A stretch of 64,000 nucleotides of DNA from Pseudomonas sp. SORT22 (GTDB lineage Bacteria; Pseudomonadota; Gammaproteobacteria; Pseudomonadales; Pseudomonadaceae). Shown here piece after piece: positions 18,104 through 25,906 of the stretch. Below the pieces are notes generated by a model. That model was given only the letters and a program-made list of their open reading frames with translations, was not told where the DNA came from and searched no databases. Each line of letters begins with the position of its first letter. Position 1 is the stretch's first letter. A program made the translations under genes and the position numbers. The stretch covers positions 792,001 to 856,000 of the forward strand of contig NZ_CP071007.1 in the NCBI RefSeq assembly GCF_018417635.1. The letters run 5' to 3'.

Positions 18104-18342
18104 TCCGGCTGTTCCGCATCGAAAGGCTCGGTCGCCAGTTCGCCATCGCGCTCGAGCAGCACCTGGACCTTCTGTTCGGCCTGGGCCAGCGCGCTCTGGC
18201 AGTCGCGGGTCAGGCTGATGCCTTGCTCGAAGGCGGTCAGCGAGTCTTCCAGCGACAGCTCGCCGTTCTCCAGGCGCTCGACCAGGACCTGCAGGTCGGC
18301 GAGGGATTGCTCGAAATCAATGGAGGCTTTTTTTCGGGCCAT
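18100..18342 (-). CDS. xseB: Exodeoxyribonuclease VII small subunit
   Basis: An 80-residue protein, [35 protein letters not shown] in sequence, with the family pattern FE..L..L..LV..LE.GELSLE...  It partners with XseA (not in this window) to form the single-strand exonuclease VII. It opens the xseB-ispA-dxs transcript; the TGA of xseB overlaps the ATG of ispA. Confidence 0.97.
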   Translation of the reverse strand: MARKKASIDFEQSLADLQVLVERLENGELSLEDSLTAFEQGISLTRDCQSALAQAEQKVQVLLERDGELATEPFDAEQPE

Positions 18343-18573
18343 GGCGGCTGTCTCGGTGGCAGTATAAACGGCGCGACACTAGCAGAGCGGGGCGGGGGGA
18401 GCAAATCGATAGGGTCGATCTTTCGTCGCATTCTGTTGCACAAAGGCCGGCGGTGAAGTCTTGATTTTTCTACAGGGCTCGCATTGTGAGGGCTTGTGGC
18501 TCTCTGCCATAATCGCGCCCGCTTTGCCCCGCGGCTCTGCGGCGGTAACGCCTCCTATTTCTGTTGTCACGTA

Positions 18574-19989
18574 ATGGACTACGTTGTGAGCTTCCTTTCG
18601 ATCGAGTTCGGCCTCTGCTTCACACTGTTTTTCATCGTTTACTGGAGCCTGTGCTGGAGCATTCGCTTGCAGAACGTCCTGCTGCTGGCCGCCAGTTACG
18701 GCCTGGTGGCCAGTTTCAGCTTCAACTCCCTGTACATCCTGCTGGGCTACAGCGCCCTGGTGTATCTGCTCGGCCTGGTCGGTGAGCGTTATCCCGGGCG
18801 GCGCTTCAGCTATTTGTTGGTGTTGCTGCTGGTGCTGGGCTGTTTCTACCTGTTCAAGTACCAGGAGTTCTTTGTCGGCGGCGTGCAGGGCGCCCTGGCC
18901 AGTGCCGGGCTGGACGTGTCGCTGCCGGTGCTGGAAGTGCTGGTGCCGATCGGCCTGTCGTTCTACGCCTTTCACTCGGTCAGCTACCTGGTGTCGATCA
19001 ACCGCCGCGAGATGCCCTCGGCTTCGCCGTTCGACCTGGCCCTGTACCTGGCGTTCTTCCCCAGCCTGATCGCCGGCCCGGTCAACCGTGCCAGCCACAT
19101 GCTGCCGCAGATTCGCACGAGTACTATCCGTGAAGTGCTGGAGCCGCAACGGGCCCTGGGGTTGATTGCCCTGGCGGTGGTCAAGCTGTTCTTCTGCAGT
19201 GCCTGGCTGGCCAGTGAGTGGGTTGACCCGGTGTTCGAGACGCCGGGCAGCTATTCGCCCGAGCAGATACTGCTGAGCGTGTATGGCTACAGCTTTCTGA
19301 TTTATTTCAACTTCAGCGGTTACACCAACCTGGTCACCGGCATTGCCTTGCTGCTGGGCTTTCGCCTGCCCGACAACTTCAATGCGCCTTATGCCGCGCA
19401 CAACCTCAAGGAGTTTTGGGGCCGCTGGCACATCAGCCTGTCGCTGTTCATTCGCGACTATGTCTACATTCCGCTGGGCGGCAATCGCCAGGGGGTGTGG
19501 CGCGGCAACCTGAACATGCTGCTGGCGATGCTGATTTCCGGCCTGTGGCACGGGGCGAGCATCAACTTCATCATCTGGGGGGCGCTGCATGGCATTGGCC
19601 TGGCGCTGTACAAGGCTTCGACCTACATCCTGCCGCAGCCGATGCGCTGGCCGGGCGCCGGCCTGGCGGCGCGCCTGCTGACCTTCCACTACGTGGCCTT
19701 CGCCTGGATCTTCTTCCGTAGCGCCAGCCTTGATGAAGCCATGGACATGCTCGCCGGTATCGGCGGCTTGAGCCTGGATGGATTGTTCTCCAGTACCGGC
19801 CTGCTGTTGCTGGCGAGCGTGTTGTATGTCGCCGTCTACCCGCAGTTGCTGGTGCTGCTGCGCCAGTTCTTTGCTACCACCACGCGCTTGCCCTGGCAGC
19901 TGTATCCAATACCGCTGGGGTTGTTCATTTCCTTGGTCATTTTTGCTTCGCAATCGGGCGTGCCGGGGTTCATCTATGCAAGCTTCTAA
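18574..19989 (+). CDS. MBOAT family O-acyltransferase (AlgI/PatA-like)
   Basis: The 472-residue polytopic membrane protein has about ten or more hydrophobic segments. MBOAT signatures are ALYLAFFPSLIAGPVNR (about 160-176), FWGRWHISLSLFIRDYVYIPLGG (about 283-305) and the catalytic-His segment SGLWHGASINFIIWGALHG (about 323-341). Such proteins pass acetyl groups from the cytoplasm to a periplasmic transferase, as AlgI does for alginate or PatA for peptidoglycan. It overlaps the next gene by 14 bases, and two SGNH-type proteins follow, which supports an envelope O-acetylation cluster. The ATG at 18574 (MDYVVSFLS) was chosen. The acceptor glycan is unknown, and no polysaccharide synthase is nearby. 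Confidence 0.92.
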   Translation: MDYVVSFLSIEFGLCFTLFFIVYWSLCWSIRLQNVLLLAASYGLVASFSFNSLYILLGYSALVYLLGLVGERYPGRRFSYLLVLLLVLGCFYLFKYQEFFVGGVQGALASAGLDVSLPVLEVLVPIGLSFYAFHSVSYLVSINRREMPSASPFDLALYLAFFPSLIAGPVNRASHMLPQIRTSTIREVLEPQRALGLIALAVVKLFFCSAWLASEWVDPVFETPGSYSPEQILLSVYGYSFLIYFNFSGYTNLVTGIALLLGFRLPDNFNAPYAAHNLKEFWGRWHISLSLFIRDYVYIPLGGNRQGVWRGNLNMLLAMLISGLWHGASINFIIWGALHGIGLALYKASTYILPQPMRWPGAGLAARLLTFHYVAFAWIFFRSASLDEAMDMLAGIGGLSLDGLFSSTGLLLLASVLYVAVYPQLLVLLRQFFATTTRLPWQLYPIPLGLFISLVIFASQSGVPGFIYASF

Positions 19990-21109
19990 TGCCGGTCGTT
20001 TGCTGTCGTCGCAACTGGGCGCGGCCAAGGCTTTCTACGCCGTTGTCATCACCACGCTGTTGCTGTTCTGGCTGAACCAGGATTCGATCAGCCTGTATTG
20101 CCAGCAGAAGTATCACCAGAGCTGCGAGCTGCCGGTACTTGGCCAGAGCCCGGCCTGGCGCATGGGCGGTAACCTCACCCATGCCCTGGGCGATGCTCGC
20201 GACAGCTTTATCGACAGCCTGGAAAAACGTAGCGAGCAGGTGCTGGTGGCCAAGGTTGAGACCAACGACACCGTGGAGCTGCCAGCGCCGATTCCTGTGG
20301 TCCCGGTGCACCTGGACAAGCCGCCGGTTGCGGCTCACCCGGTGCCAGTCAAGGTTGCGACAACGGCTGCGCCTGTGCCGGCAACAGTGGCTACGCCAGT
20401 GCCGCAACCCGCAGCGCAAGTTGCCCAGGCACCTTTGCAAGCCGGCACCGTGGTGTCCCTGGCGGCGGGTGATGAAGTCTTCCTGGTCGGCGACTCACTG
20501 ATGCAGGGCGTCGCTCCGCACCTGGCCAACAGCCTGCGCAAGCGTTACCAGATCAAGAGCGTCAACCTCAGCAAGCAGAGCACCGGCCTTGCCTATCCCG
20601 GTTTCTTCAACTGGCCGCAGACCGTGGCCAAGACCCTGGAAAGCGAGCCGAACATCCGCCTGATGGTGATCTTCCTCGGCCCCAACGACCCCTGGGACAT
20701 GCCCCAGGGCAAGGGCAAGCCGTTTTTGCGCTTCAAGTCGCCGGAGTGGGAAGTCACCTATCGCCAGCGTATCGACTCGATCCTCGACCAGGCCCGTGAG
20801 CACAATGTGCAGGTGATCTGGGTCGGGCCGCCGAACATGCAAAAGCCCAAGCTGTCTACGGCCATGGCTTACCTGAGCGGGCTGTACGAGCAACAGACCG
20901 GCCTGTATCAGCAGCATTACGTTTCGGCCAACCCGGTCCTGGGTTACAACGACGACAGTTTCTCCTATACCTTGCAGAACGCTCAGGGCAAACGGATCAA
21001 GACCCGGGTCGATGACGGCATCCATTTCACTACCACCGGACAGAAGCTGATCTCGGAACGGATTCTCTCGTTGATCGCCTTTCCCGGCCTCACTGTAACG
21101 GGACACTGA
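19976..21109 (+). CDS. Membrane-anchored SGNH hydrolase/acetyltransferase (DUF459-like)
   Basis: A 377-residue protein with one N-terminal membrane segment (FYAVVITTLLLFWL, about residues 19-32), a Pro/Val/Ala-rich periplasmic linker (about 85-160), and a SGNH domain. Catalytic blocks seen: block I FLVGDSLMQG (Ser nucleophile), block III FLGPNDPWDMP (Asn), and block V DGIHFTTTGQ (Asp/His). Family members hydrolyse or transfer acetyl esters. The partner MBOAT gene overlaps its start, so this is the likely periplasmic O-acetyltransferase of the pair (PatB/AlgX-like role). Confidence 0.88.
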   Translation: MQASNAGRLLSSQLGAAKAFYAVVITTLLLFWLNQDSISLYCQQKYHQSCELPVLGQSPAWRMGGNLTHALGDARDSFIDSLEKRSEQVLVAKVETNDTVELPAPIPVVPVHLDKPPVAAHPVPVKVATTAAPVPATVATPVPQPAAQVAQAPLQAGTVVSLAAGDEVFLVGDSLMQGVAPHLANSLRKRYQIKSVNLSKQSTGLAYPGFFNWPQTVAKTLESEPNIRLMVIFLGPNDPWDMPQGKGKPFLRFKSPEWEVTYRQRIDSILDQAREHNVQVIWVGPPNMQKPKLSTAMAYLSGLYEQQTGLYQQHYVSANPVLGYNDDSFSYTLQNAQGKRIKTRVDDGIHFTTTGQKLISERILSLIAFPGLTVTGH

Positions 21110-22314
21110 TGCCTCGACTGCACAACATTCTGGGGTTGGCCCTGCTGATCTGCGCGTTGCCGGGCTGTAGCCCGGTAGCGGCGGTCAACACCTCGGCCAA
21201 GCCTGCCAATACGGCGGCCAAGGCCCCGGCCAGCCGCGTCGATGGCAACCTGGCGGTACTGGCGGGCAAGTTCAAGAACGCCAACCGCGCGCCGGTCAAC
21301 ATCATCCAGTTCGGCGATTCGCACACCGCTGCCGACCTCTTCAGTGGCGAGATGCGCCGCCTGCTGCAGGCGCGTTATGGTGATGGCGGTATCGGCCTGA
21401 TTGCCGCCACGCCGGTGCCCGGCACCCGCTACGACCAGGTGATCCTGAAAACCGCCAAGCGCCAGTGGGAGCTGGTGTCGGCGCGCAACCAGCAGAGCAC
21501 GCAATTCCCGCTTGGCGGTTACCTGTCGGTGCCGATGGCGGCCAACCCCAGCGTGCGCATCGAAGCCCGCGAGCCTACGGCGCAACGCTATCGGGTGCAG
21601 GCGCTGTACCAGGCGCGGGAAAACAGCACCCTGGTGCTGCGCGATGGCCGTGGGCGCAACCAGCGCCTGCTGGCGGCCACCGGCGGGCAGTGGCGCTTCG
21701 GCCCGCAAGTCAGCAACCTGGCTCTGCCGCTGGACCTGAGCGTCAGCAATCGCCCCGGCACGCTGCTGGGTGGCTGGTATATCCAGGGCCAGAAGAATGC
21801 CGGGGTGATCTACTCGGCGCTGGGCATCAATGGCGCGCGCCTGGAAGTGCAGGATAAATGGCAGGCCGGCTGGCAGGACAACCTCAAGACCCTGCGCCCC
21901 GACCTGGTGATTCTCGCCTACGGCACCAATGAAGCCTTCGATGACACCCTCGATCTTGGCCTGTACCAGACGCAACTGCGCAACACCCTCAAGCGCCTGC
22001 GCCAGGATCTGCCGCGCGCGGTGATATTGCTGGTCGGCCCGCCGGACTCGATCAAGCAGCGCAAGGCTCGTAGCTGCAGTGCGCGCCAGCCGCAGCAACT
22101 GGCCCAGGTGATCCGCATCCAGCGCCAGGCGGCCAAGCAGGCCAATGCGCTGTTCTGGGACTGGCAGGCGTACATGGGCGGGCAGTGCTCGATTGTCGGC
22201 TGGCAGGCGTCGGGCCTGGCCCGTGGTGATCTGGTGCACCTGACGGCTGATGGCTACAAGAAAAGCGCGGCCGGCCTGCACGAGTTTTTGCGCAACCAGC
22301 TGGGCTTGAAGTAG
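21109..22314 (+). CDS. SGNH/GDSL family lipoprotein
   Basis: A 401-residue protein with lipobox LPGC (MPRLHNILGLALLICALPGCS), followed by an Ala-rich linker. Block I is IIQFGDSHTAADLFSG (about residues 64-79), block III LAYGTNEAFDD, and block V DLVHLTADGYKKSA. A beta-sandwich-like insert sits between blocks I and III. Its ATG overlaps the stop of the preceding SGNH gene. It may be a second transferase or an esterase that reverses the modification, as Ape1 does in Neisseria and Campylobacter. Substrate unproven. Confidence 0.87.
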   Translation: MPRLHNILGLALLICALPGCSPVAAVNTSAKPANTAAKAPASRVDGNLAVLAGKFKNANRAPVNIIQFGDSHTAADLFSGEMRRLLQARYGDGGIGLIAATPVPGTRYDQVILKTAKRQWELVSARNQQSTQFPLGGYLSVPMAANPSVRIEAREPTAQRYRVQALYQARENSTLVLRDGRGRNQRLLAATGGQWRFGPQVSNLALPLDLSVSNRPGTLLGGWYIQGQKNAGVIYSALGINGARLEVQDKWQAGWQDNLKTLRPDLVILAYGTNEAFDDTLDLGLYQTQLRNTLKRLRQDLPRAVILLVGPPDSIKQRKARSCSARQPQQLAQVIRIQRQAAKQANALFWDWQAYMGGQCSIVGWQASGLARGDLVHLTADGYKKSAAGLHEFLRNQLGLK

Positions 22315-22558
22315 GGCAGAAAAAAGTAGAGGCGGGGACGACTCAGGGTTGGCTTGCGGCGCCCCATGAAGTCGTCTTCCCGCCCCTTAACAGAGGCAAA
22401 CCCGGGGGCGTGCAACCGCCCCCGCTCAGCACGATGCGACTGCCTTGAATCAGTCGCGGTTCATTCCTCTGCATTCACCTTAGTAGCTGTCTGCAGGGCT
22501 GTAAATTTTCTCGAACAGATTATTTCTCAGGTGCTTTCCGGGGCTGCCTGGCGCGCAC
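22315..22558 (-). other. Intergenic region with candidate 3'UTR or small RNA
   Basis: This 244-base gap between two converging genes holds several stems when read on the minus strand: GCGACTG/CAGTCGC (arms near 22437-22458), GGGGGCG/CGCCCCC (near 22403-22422), and a terminator at 22327-22389. Such a run of stems ending in a terminator is unusual for a plain 3'UTR. I find no convincing promoter, so it could be processed from the hydrolase mRNA. Confidence 0.35.
22320..22389 (-). terminator. Rho-independent terminator, minus strand
   Basis: On the minus strand GGCGGG/CCCGCC and GACGACT/AGTCGTC form a long stem with a 2-nt bulge and an inner branched loop (22330-22384), followed by AC and six T (22325-22320). 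It ends the hydrolase transcript or a small RNA. Confidence 0.7.
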
Positions 22559-23647
22559 TCAAAGGCCCAGGGCGTAGTCCAGGTAGCCTGGGTAGGCCTT
22601 GCGCCAGTCGTCCTGGAAGGTGTGGCCTTCAGGGTGTTCGTGGCTCTGCACCTTGTTGTTGCTGGCGAAGGCTTTTTCGGTGGTGGCGGTCAGTTGCAGG
22701 TTGCTTTCATGCTCCTGGGCGCCGTGGACCACGACCAGGCGCTTGTCCTTGGCCTTCTGCACGGTGAACGGGATCTTGAAGCCGCCCGGCGACAGCAGCA
22801 CCGCGCCGCTGTAGTTCTGCGGGTACTGGGCGATCAGGTGGGCGGCGTGTTCGGCACCCTGGGAGAAGCCGATCAGGGCGACTTTCGAGCGGTCGATGCG
22901 GGTGTCTTTTTCCAGCTTCTTCAGCGCTGCGGCCACCGCTTGTTCGGTCGGCTCGACCGACTGCTGCTGCCACATGAACTGATGCTCGTCGCGCTTGAGG
23001 GTACCGTTCAGGGCCACCAGCACGGCCTTGTCGCCGACCAGGTCGGCGCGCATGTTGGTGCCCTTGACGCCTTCGGTGCCAAAGCCTGCCAGCCACACCA
23101 CCACCGGCCAGCCGCCAGCCGGGGCCTTGCCTTCAGGGATGCTGAAGGCGGCGAGGCCGGCGTCCTTGGCCTGGGTCGGGTAGTTCTTCTCGGCCGCTTG
23201 CAGCAGCTTCTGGTAGGCCGGGTCGTTTTTCATCGGCTCCAGTTCGTCGTCTTCCTTGAGGATCACCGCTTGCCAGAAGCCGCGCTCGCGGGCCTCGTCG
23301 AGGTATTGCGCGGCCAGTTCCGGGCTGTCCATGGACGACAGCGCGGCAGCGGCCTGGTACGCGGCGAAGGCGTTCTTCGGGTCGAGGCGGGCGGCGGTCA
23401 GGTAGAAGGCCAGGGCGCCGGCATAGTTGTCGTGCTCGCTCTTCTCTTTGTCACCGGCATCCATGAACTCGGCCGGGGTGGCGTCGTTGAGGTACAGGTT
23501 GGCCATGGCGGCCATGCCTTGCCAGCGGCCTTTGTGCAGGGCCTGGTCGGTGGCCTCGTCGGCGAAAGCAGTGGTTGCGGTGAGGCTGAGGCCGGCCAGC
23601 AGGCCGAAGGAGCAGAGGTGCAGGCGGGTCGCTGTCAGCAATGACAT
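22559..23647 (-). CDS. Secreted alpha/beta-hydrolase with N-terminal helical domain
   Basis: The 362-residue protein starts MSLLTATRLHLCSFGLLAGLSLTATTAFA, a signal peptide. Residues about 30-150 are helical and TPR-like (ALHKGRWQGMAAMANLYLNDATPAEF, then LAFYLTAARLDPKNAFAAYQAAAAL). The C-terminal catalytic domain has GWPVVVWLAGFGTEG, the nucleophile elbow GFSQGAEHAAHL (Ser), and a late VVVHGAQEHESNL (probable acid/His region). It resembles dienelactone-hydrolase-like or esterase enzymes acting in the periplasm. Substrate unknown. It is monocistronic, 70 bases downstream of rtcR on the same strand. Confidence 0.85.
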   Translation of the reverse strand: MSLLTATRLHLCSFGLLAGLSLTATTAFADEATDQALHKGRWQGMAAMANLYLNDATPAEFMDAGDKEKSEHDNYAGALAFYLTAARLDPKNAFAAYQAAAALSSMDSPELAAQYLDEARERGFWQAVILKEDDELEPMKNDPAYQKLLQAAEKNYPTQAKDAGLAAFSIPEGKAPAGGWPVVVWLAGFGTEGVKGTNMRADLVGDKAVLVALNGTLKRDEHQFMWQQQSVEPTEQAVAAALKKLEKDTRIDRSKVALIGFSQGAEHAAHLIAQYPQNYSGAVLLSPGGFKIPFTVQKAKDKRLVVVHGAQEHESNLQLTATTEKAFASNNKVQSHEHPEGHTFQDDWRKAYPGYLDYALGL

Positions 23648-23717
23648 AGCCGAGAGTCCTTTTTCGGTAGTGCTCGGCCAGGTGCGGCCGAAGAGGGCGC
23701 GGATTCTAGCACCCTGT

Positions 23718-25310
23718 TCAGCCCTTGAGTTGATTCCAGTCCAGGCCAAAGCGCGCCAGGTATTTGCGCAAACGGTCGGCGTCATTGGGCTTTTCTTTTT
23801 CCAGGCGCGAAACATCGAACAGCTGGCGCCCGGCCTCGGACAGTGTGCGGGCGTTGCCGCACACCTTGAGTACCGCCTGCAGTTGCAGACGGTCGAACTG
23901 GTCAAGGGCCTGGTCGCCGAGCAAGGCGTCGAGTGGGTCGGCACCTTGCTCCAGGCCCCAGGCGTGTTGCAGGCGCTCGATTTCTTCCAGTACCAGCGGC
24001 TCGTCGATACGGCCGCTGTCGGCGAGGGTGGCCATGCGCGTGATCGACGCCGACAGCTCGCGAAAGTTACCGGCCCAGCGCGCTTGCGGCGAGTTGGCAA
24101 AGGCCAGGTAGCGGCGCTTGGCTTCGAGGTTGAAGCGCACCTGGCGGTTCTGTTCGCGGGCATGGCGCTGCAGTTCGAAATCGATGTTCGGCTCGATGTC
24201 TTCGCGGCGCCCTGCCAGGCCTGGCAGGGCGAAGGTCCAGAGGTTGATGCGCGCGTAAAGGTCTTCGCGAAACAGCCCTTCGGCGACCCGGCTGCGCAGG
24301 TCGCGGTGGGTGCCGGCGATCAGCTGGAAGTCGCTCTCTACCTCACGGTCCGAGCCCAGCGGGAAGAAGCGTTTTTCTTCGATGGCCTTGAGCAGCATGG
24401 CTTGTTCATCAGCGCCCAGTTCGCCGATTTCATCAAGGAACAACATGCCGCCATCGGCGGCGCGCAGTAGACCTTCGCGGGCGTTCTGGGCGCCGGTGAA
24501 GGCGCCTTTGCTATGGCCAAACAGTGTCGACATGGCGCCGTCGCCGCGCAGGGTGGCGCAGTTCACTTCAACGAAGCGTCCCTCCAGCTGATGGCGGCCG
24601 CGCTTGAGCTCATAGATGCGCCGAGCCAGGAACGACTTGCCAGCGCCGGTCGGGCCGACCAGCAGCATCGGTGCCCGTGAGCGCAGCGCCACCCGCTCGA
24701 TCTGCTCGATGGAACGGTTGAAGGCGGCGTTGCGGGTAGCGATGCCGGCCTTGAGAAAATTCAGGCTGTCGGCCTGTTCGCGCTGAAAGCGCGATGCGAT
24801 GTGGTCATAGCGCGACAGGTCGAGGTCAATCAGCGTGCTGGTGCCGGCCGGGTCGGCGATGTCTTCCTTGCCGCGCGCTGGCGAGGTCTGGATCAGCCGC
24901 GCCGGCAGGTAGCGCGCCTCGGTCAGCAGGAACCAGCAGATCTGCGCCACGTGGGTACCGGTGGTGATATGCACCAGGTAGTCCTCGTGCTCGGTATCGA
25001 AGGGGTAGGCGCTGGCAAAGTCGTGCAGCGCGCCATAGACCTCCTCGAAGTCCCAAGGGTTACGCAGAACCATCGGCTGCAAACGCACCTCGGTGTGCGG
25101 CGAGATGCTCTGGATATCTTCGCGAATGCGCTCGGCCAGGCCCAGGTCGCGAGCGCTGGTGCCGTGGATCAGCTCCAGGCGGTCGATGGGGGTTTGTGCC
25201 TGCTGGCACAGGCTGATGGTCGGCCGCCAGCGCTGCCAGCGCGCCGCGCCTTTGCCGTTGCGATCCAGGGTGGTGCCGAGAAAGCCGATGGCGACGCTGC
25301 GCTTGCTCAT
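23718..25310 (-). CDS. rtcR: Sigma54-dependent RNA-repair activator RtcR
   Basis: The 530-residue activator has an N-terminal CARF-type sensor (about 1-185) with VAIGFLGTTLDRNG at the start and the ligand-loop motif VHITTGTHVAQ (113-123). The AAA+ domain follows: Walker A GPTGAGKS (219-226), GAFTGA (269-274) contacting sigma54, and Walker B FLDEIG (291-296). The C-terminus (about 460-530) is a helix-turn-helix region. In Salmonella, RtcR is reported to be switched on by RNA termini produced by tRNA damage. It faces the RNA-repair operon across a 596-base gap containing a sigma54 promoter. Confidence 0.97.
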   Translation of the reverse strand: MSKRSVAIGFLGTTLDRNGKGAARWQRWRPTISLCQQAQTPIDRLELIHGTSARDLGLAERIREDIQSISPHTEVRLQPMVLRNPWDFEEVYGALHDFASAYPFDTEHEDYLVHITTGTHVAQICWFLLTEARYLPARLIQTSPARGKEDIADPAGTSTLIDLDLSRYDHIASRFQREQADSLNFLKAGIATRNAAFNRSIEQIERVALRSRAPMLLVGPTGAGKSFLARRIYELKRGRHQLEGRFVEVNCATLRGDGAMSTLFGHSKGAFTGAQNAREGLLRAADGGMLFLDEIGELGADEQAMLLKAIEEKRFFPLGSDREVESDFQLIAGTHRDLRSRVAEGLFREDLYARINLWTFALPGLAGRREDIEPNIDFELQRHAREQNRQVRFNLEAKRRYLAFANSPQARWAGNFRELSASITRMATLADSGRIDEPLVLEEIERLQHAWGLEQGADPLDALLGDQALDQFDRLQLQAVLKVCGNARTLSEAGRQLFDVSRLEKEKPNDADRLRKYLARFGLDWNQLKG

Positions 25311-25461
25311 TGCTGTTTAGCTCAATAGATAAATGTGTATCCAATAATATATAAAAATCTTGTCTGGTGTGGGCTGAGAAAACTCATGGTTTTTTATTGG
25401 TAAAAATAAAAACCTTATAAATCAATATGATAAGAATTAATTTTGGACCTTGTTCAAAACC
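25311..25461. promoter_or_regulatory. AT-rich RtcR/IHF control region
   Basis: This stretch between rtcR and the sigma54 promoter is strikingly AT-rich against the GC-rich surroundings (runs such as AATAATATATAAAAAT near 25343 and repeated ATTGGTAAAAATAAAAACC-like tracts near 25397). An activator-binding site, a bendable or IHF-bound segment and the rtcR promoter would be expected here. I could not define a clear operator. Confidence 0.45.
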
Positions 25462-25477
25462 TGGCACGCCCCTCGCA
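25462..25477 (+). promoter_or_regulatory. Sigma54 (-24/-12) promoter of the RNA-repair operon
   Basis: TGGCACGCCCCTCGCA matches the consensus TGGCACG-N4-TTGCW with one mismatch (C for T before GC), with correct GG-GC spacing. The sequence downstream starts the structured leader near 25488. The gene for a sigma54 activator, rtcR, lies immediately upstream and divergent. Confidence 0.88.
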
Positions 25478-25487
25478 ATCTCTTCCC

Positions 25488-25906
25488 CGACCGCATCGCC
25501 AAGCTGGCCAACGGGACGGGGTTTATGTCCCCGCCGGTGCACGAGCCCACCCCTGGTGTAGGTGTCGTGCATGCCGCCGCCGCAACGTGCAGTCGATAGC
25601 GTGGCTCCTCACGGAGACGCTGGTCTCGAGGCCTGACTCGAACCTTACATACCCTCCAAGGTATTCAAATGTTGTACCCGCCGGTGGGGCGTAGCCAGGC
25701 AAGGCTGCAAGGTGCGCACGGAGCGCACACGCCCACCGCCGATTTGCCCGGCTTGTTGGCCGGGCCCGGAGCAAGGCAGTTGCCGCACCGCAGGATGCGG
25801 TCAGTGGACAGGAAGTCCCGGCAACTGCCTCCTCCGGGCCACGCCCGCAACGCTCGGCGCTTTGGCAACACCGGCACCAAGGACTTAATTGCACAGGATG
25901 ATCAAG
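25488..25906 (+). ncRNA. Structured leader or Y-like RNA of the rtcB operon
   Basis: About 420 nt between the predicted start point and the slipin ATG contain no convincing gene but many strong stems. Seen by eye: CGGGG/CCCCG with a 7-nt loop (25517-25533); TGCACGA/TCGTGCA (about 25538-25572); a three-way junction closed by CGGTGGG/CCCACCG (25682-25738) with arms AGCC/GGCT and GTGCGC/GCGCAC; hairpin GCCCGGC/GCCGGGC (25746-25765); and a second junction closed by CCCGGAG/CTCCGGG and an 11-bp stem (25775-25785 with 25819-25829), with arms ACCGCA/TGCGGT and GGAC/GTCC. Some bacterial RtcB loci carry Y RNAs. Here no Rsr gene is present. It may be a free RNA, a regulator of the downstream genes, or both. 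Confidence 0.6.

Noticed and set aside
22500..22517. A bona fide GacA box, and rgsA as the identity of the neighbouring RNA
   Set aside because: Only 9 of 12 positions match, the distance to any start is wrong for known GacA targets, and the gene context does not match what I recall for rgsA.
25384..25572. A 62-codon minus-strand frame between rtcR and the leader
   Set aside because: It crosses the sigma54 promoter and AT-rich control region and has no ribosome-binding site or recognisable motif.
25621..25650. tRNA gene on the minus strand, suggested by GGTTCGAGTC
   Set aside because: The flanking bases do not form a T-stem, and no acceptor or anticodon arms can be placed around it.
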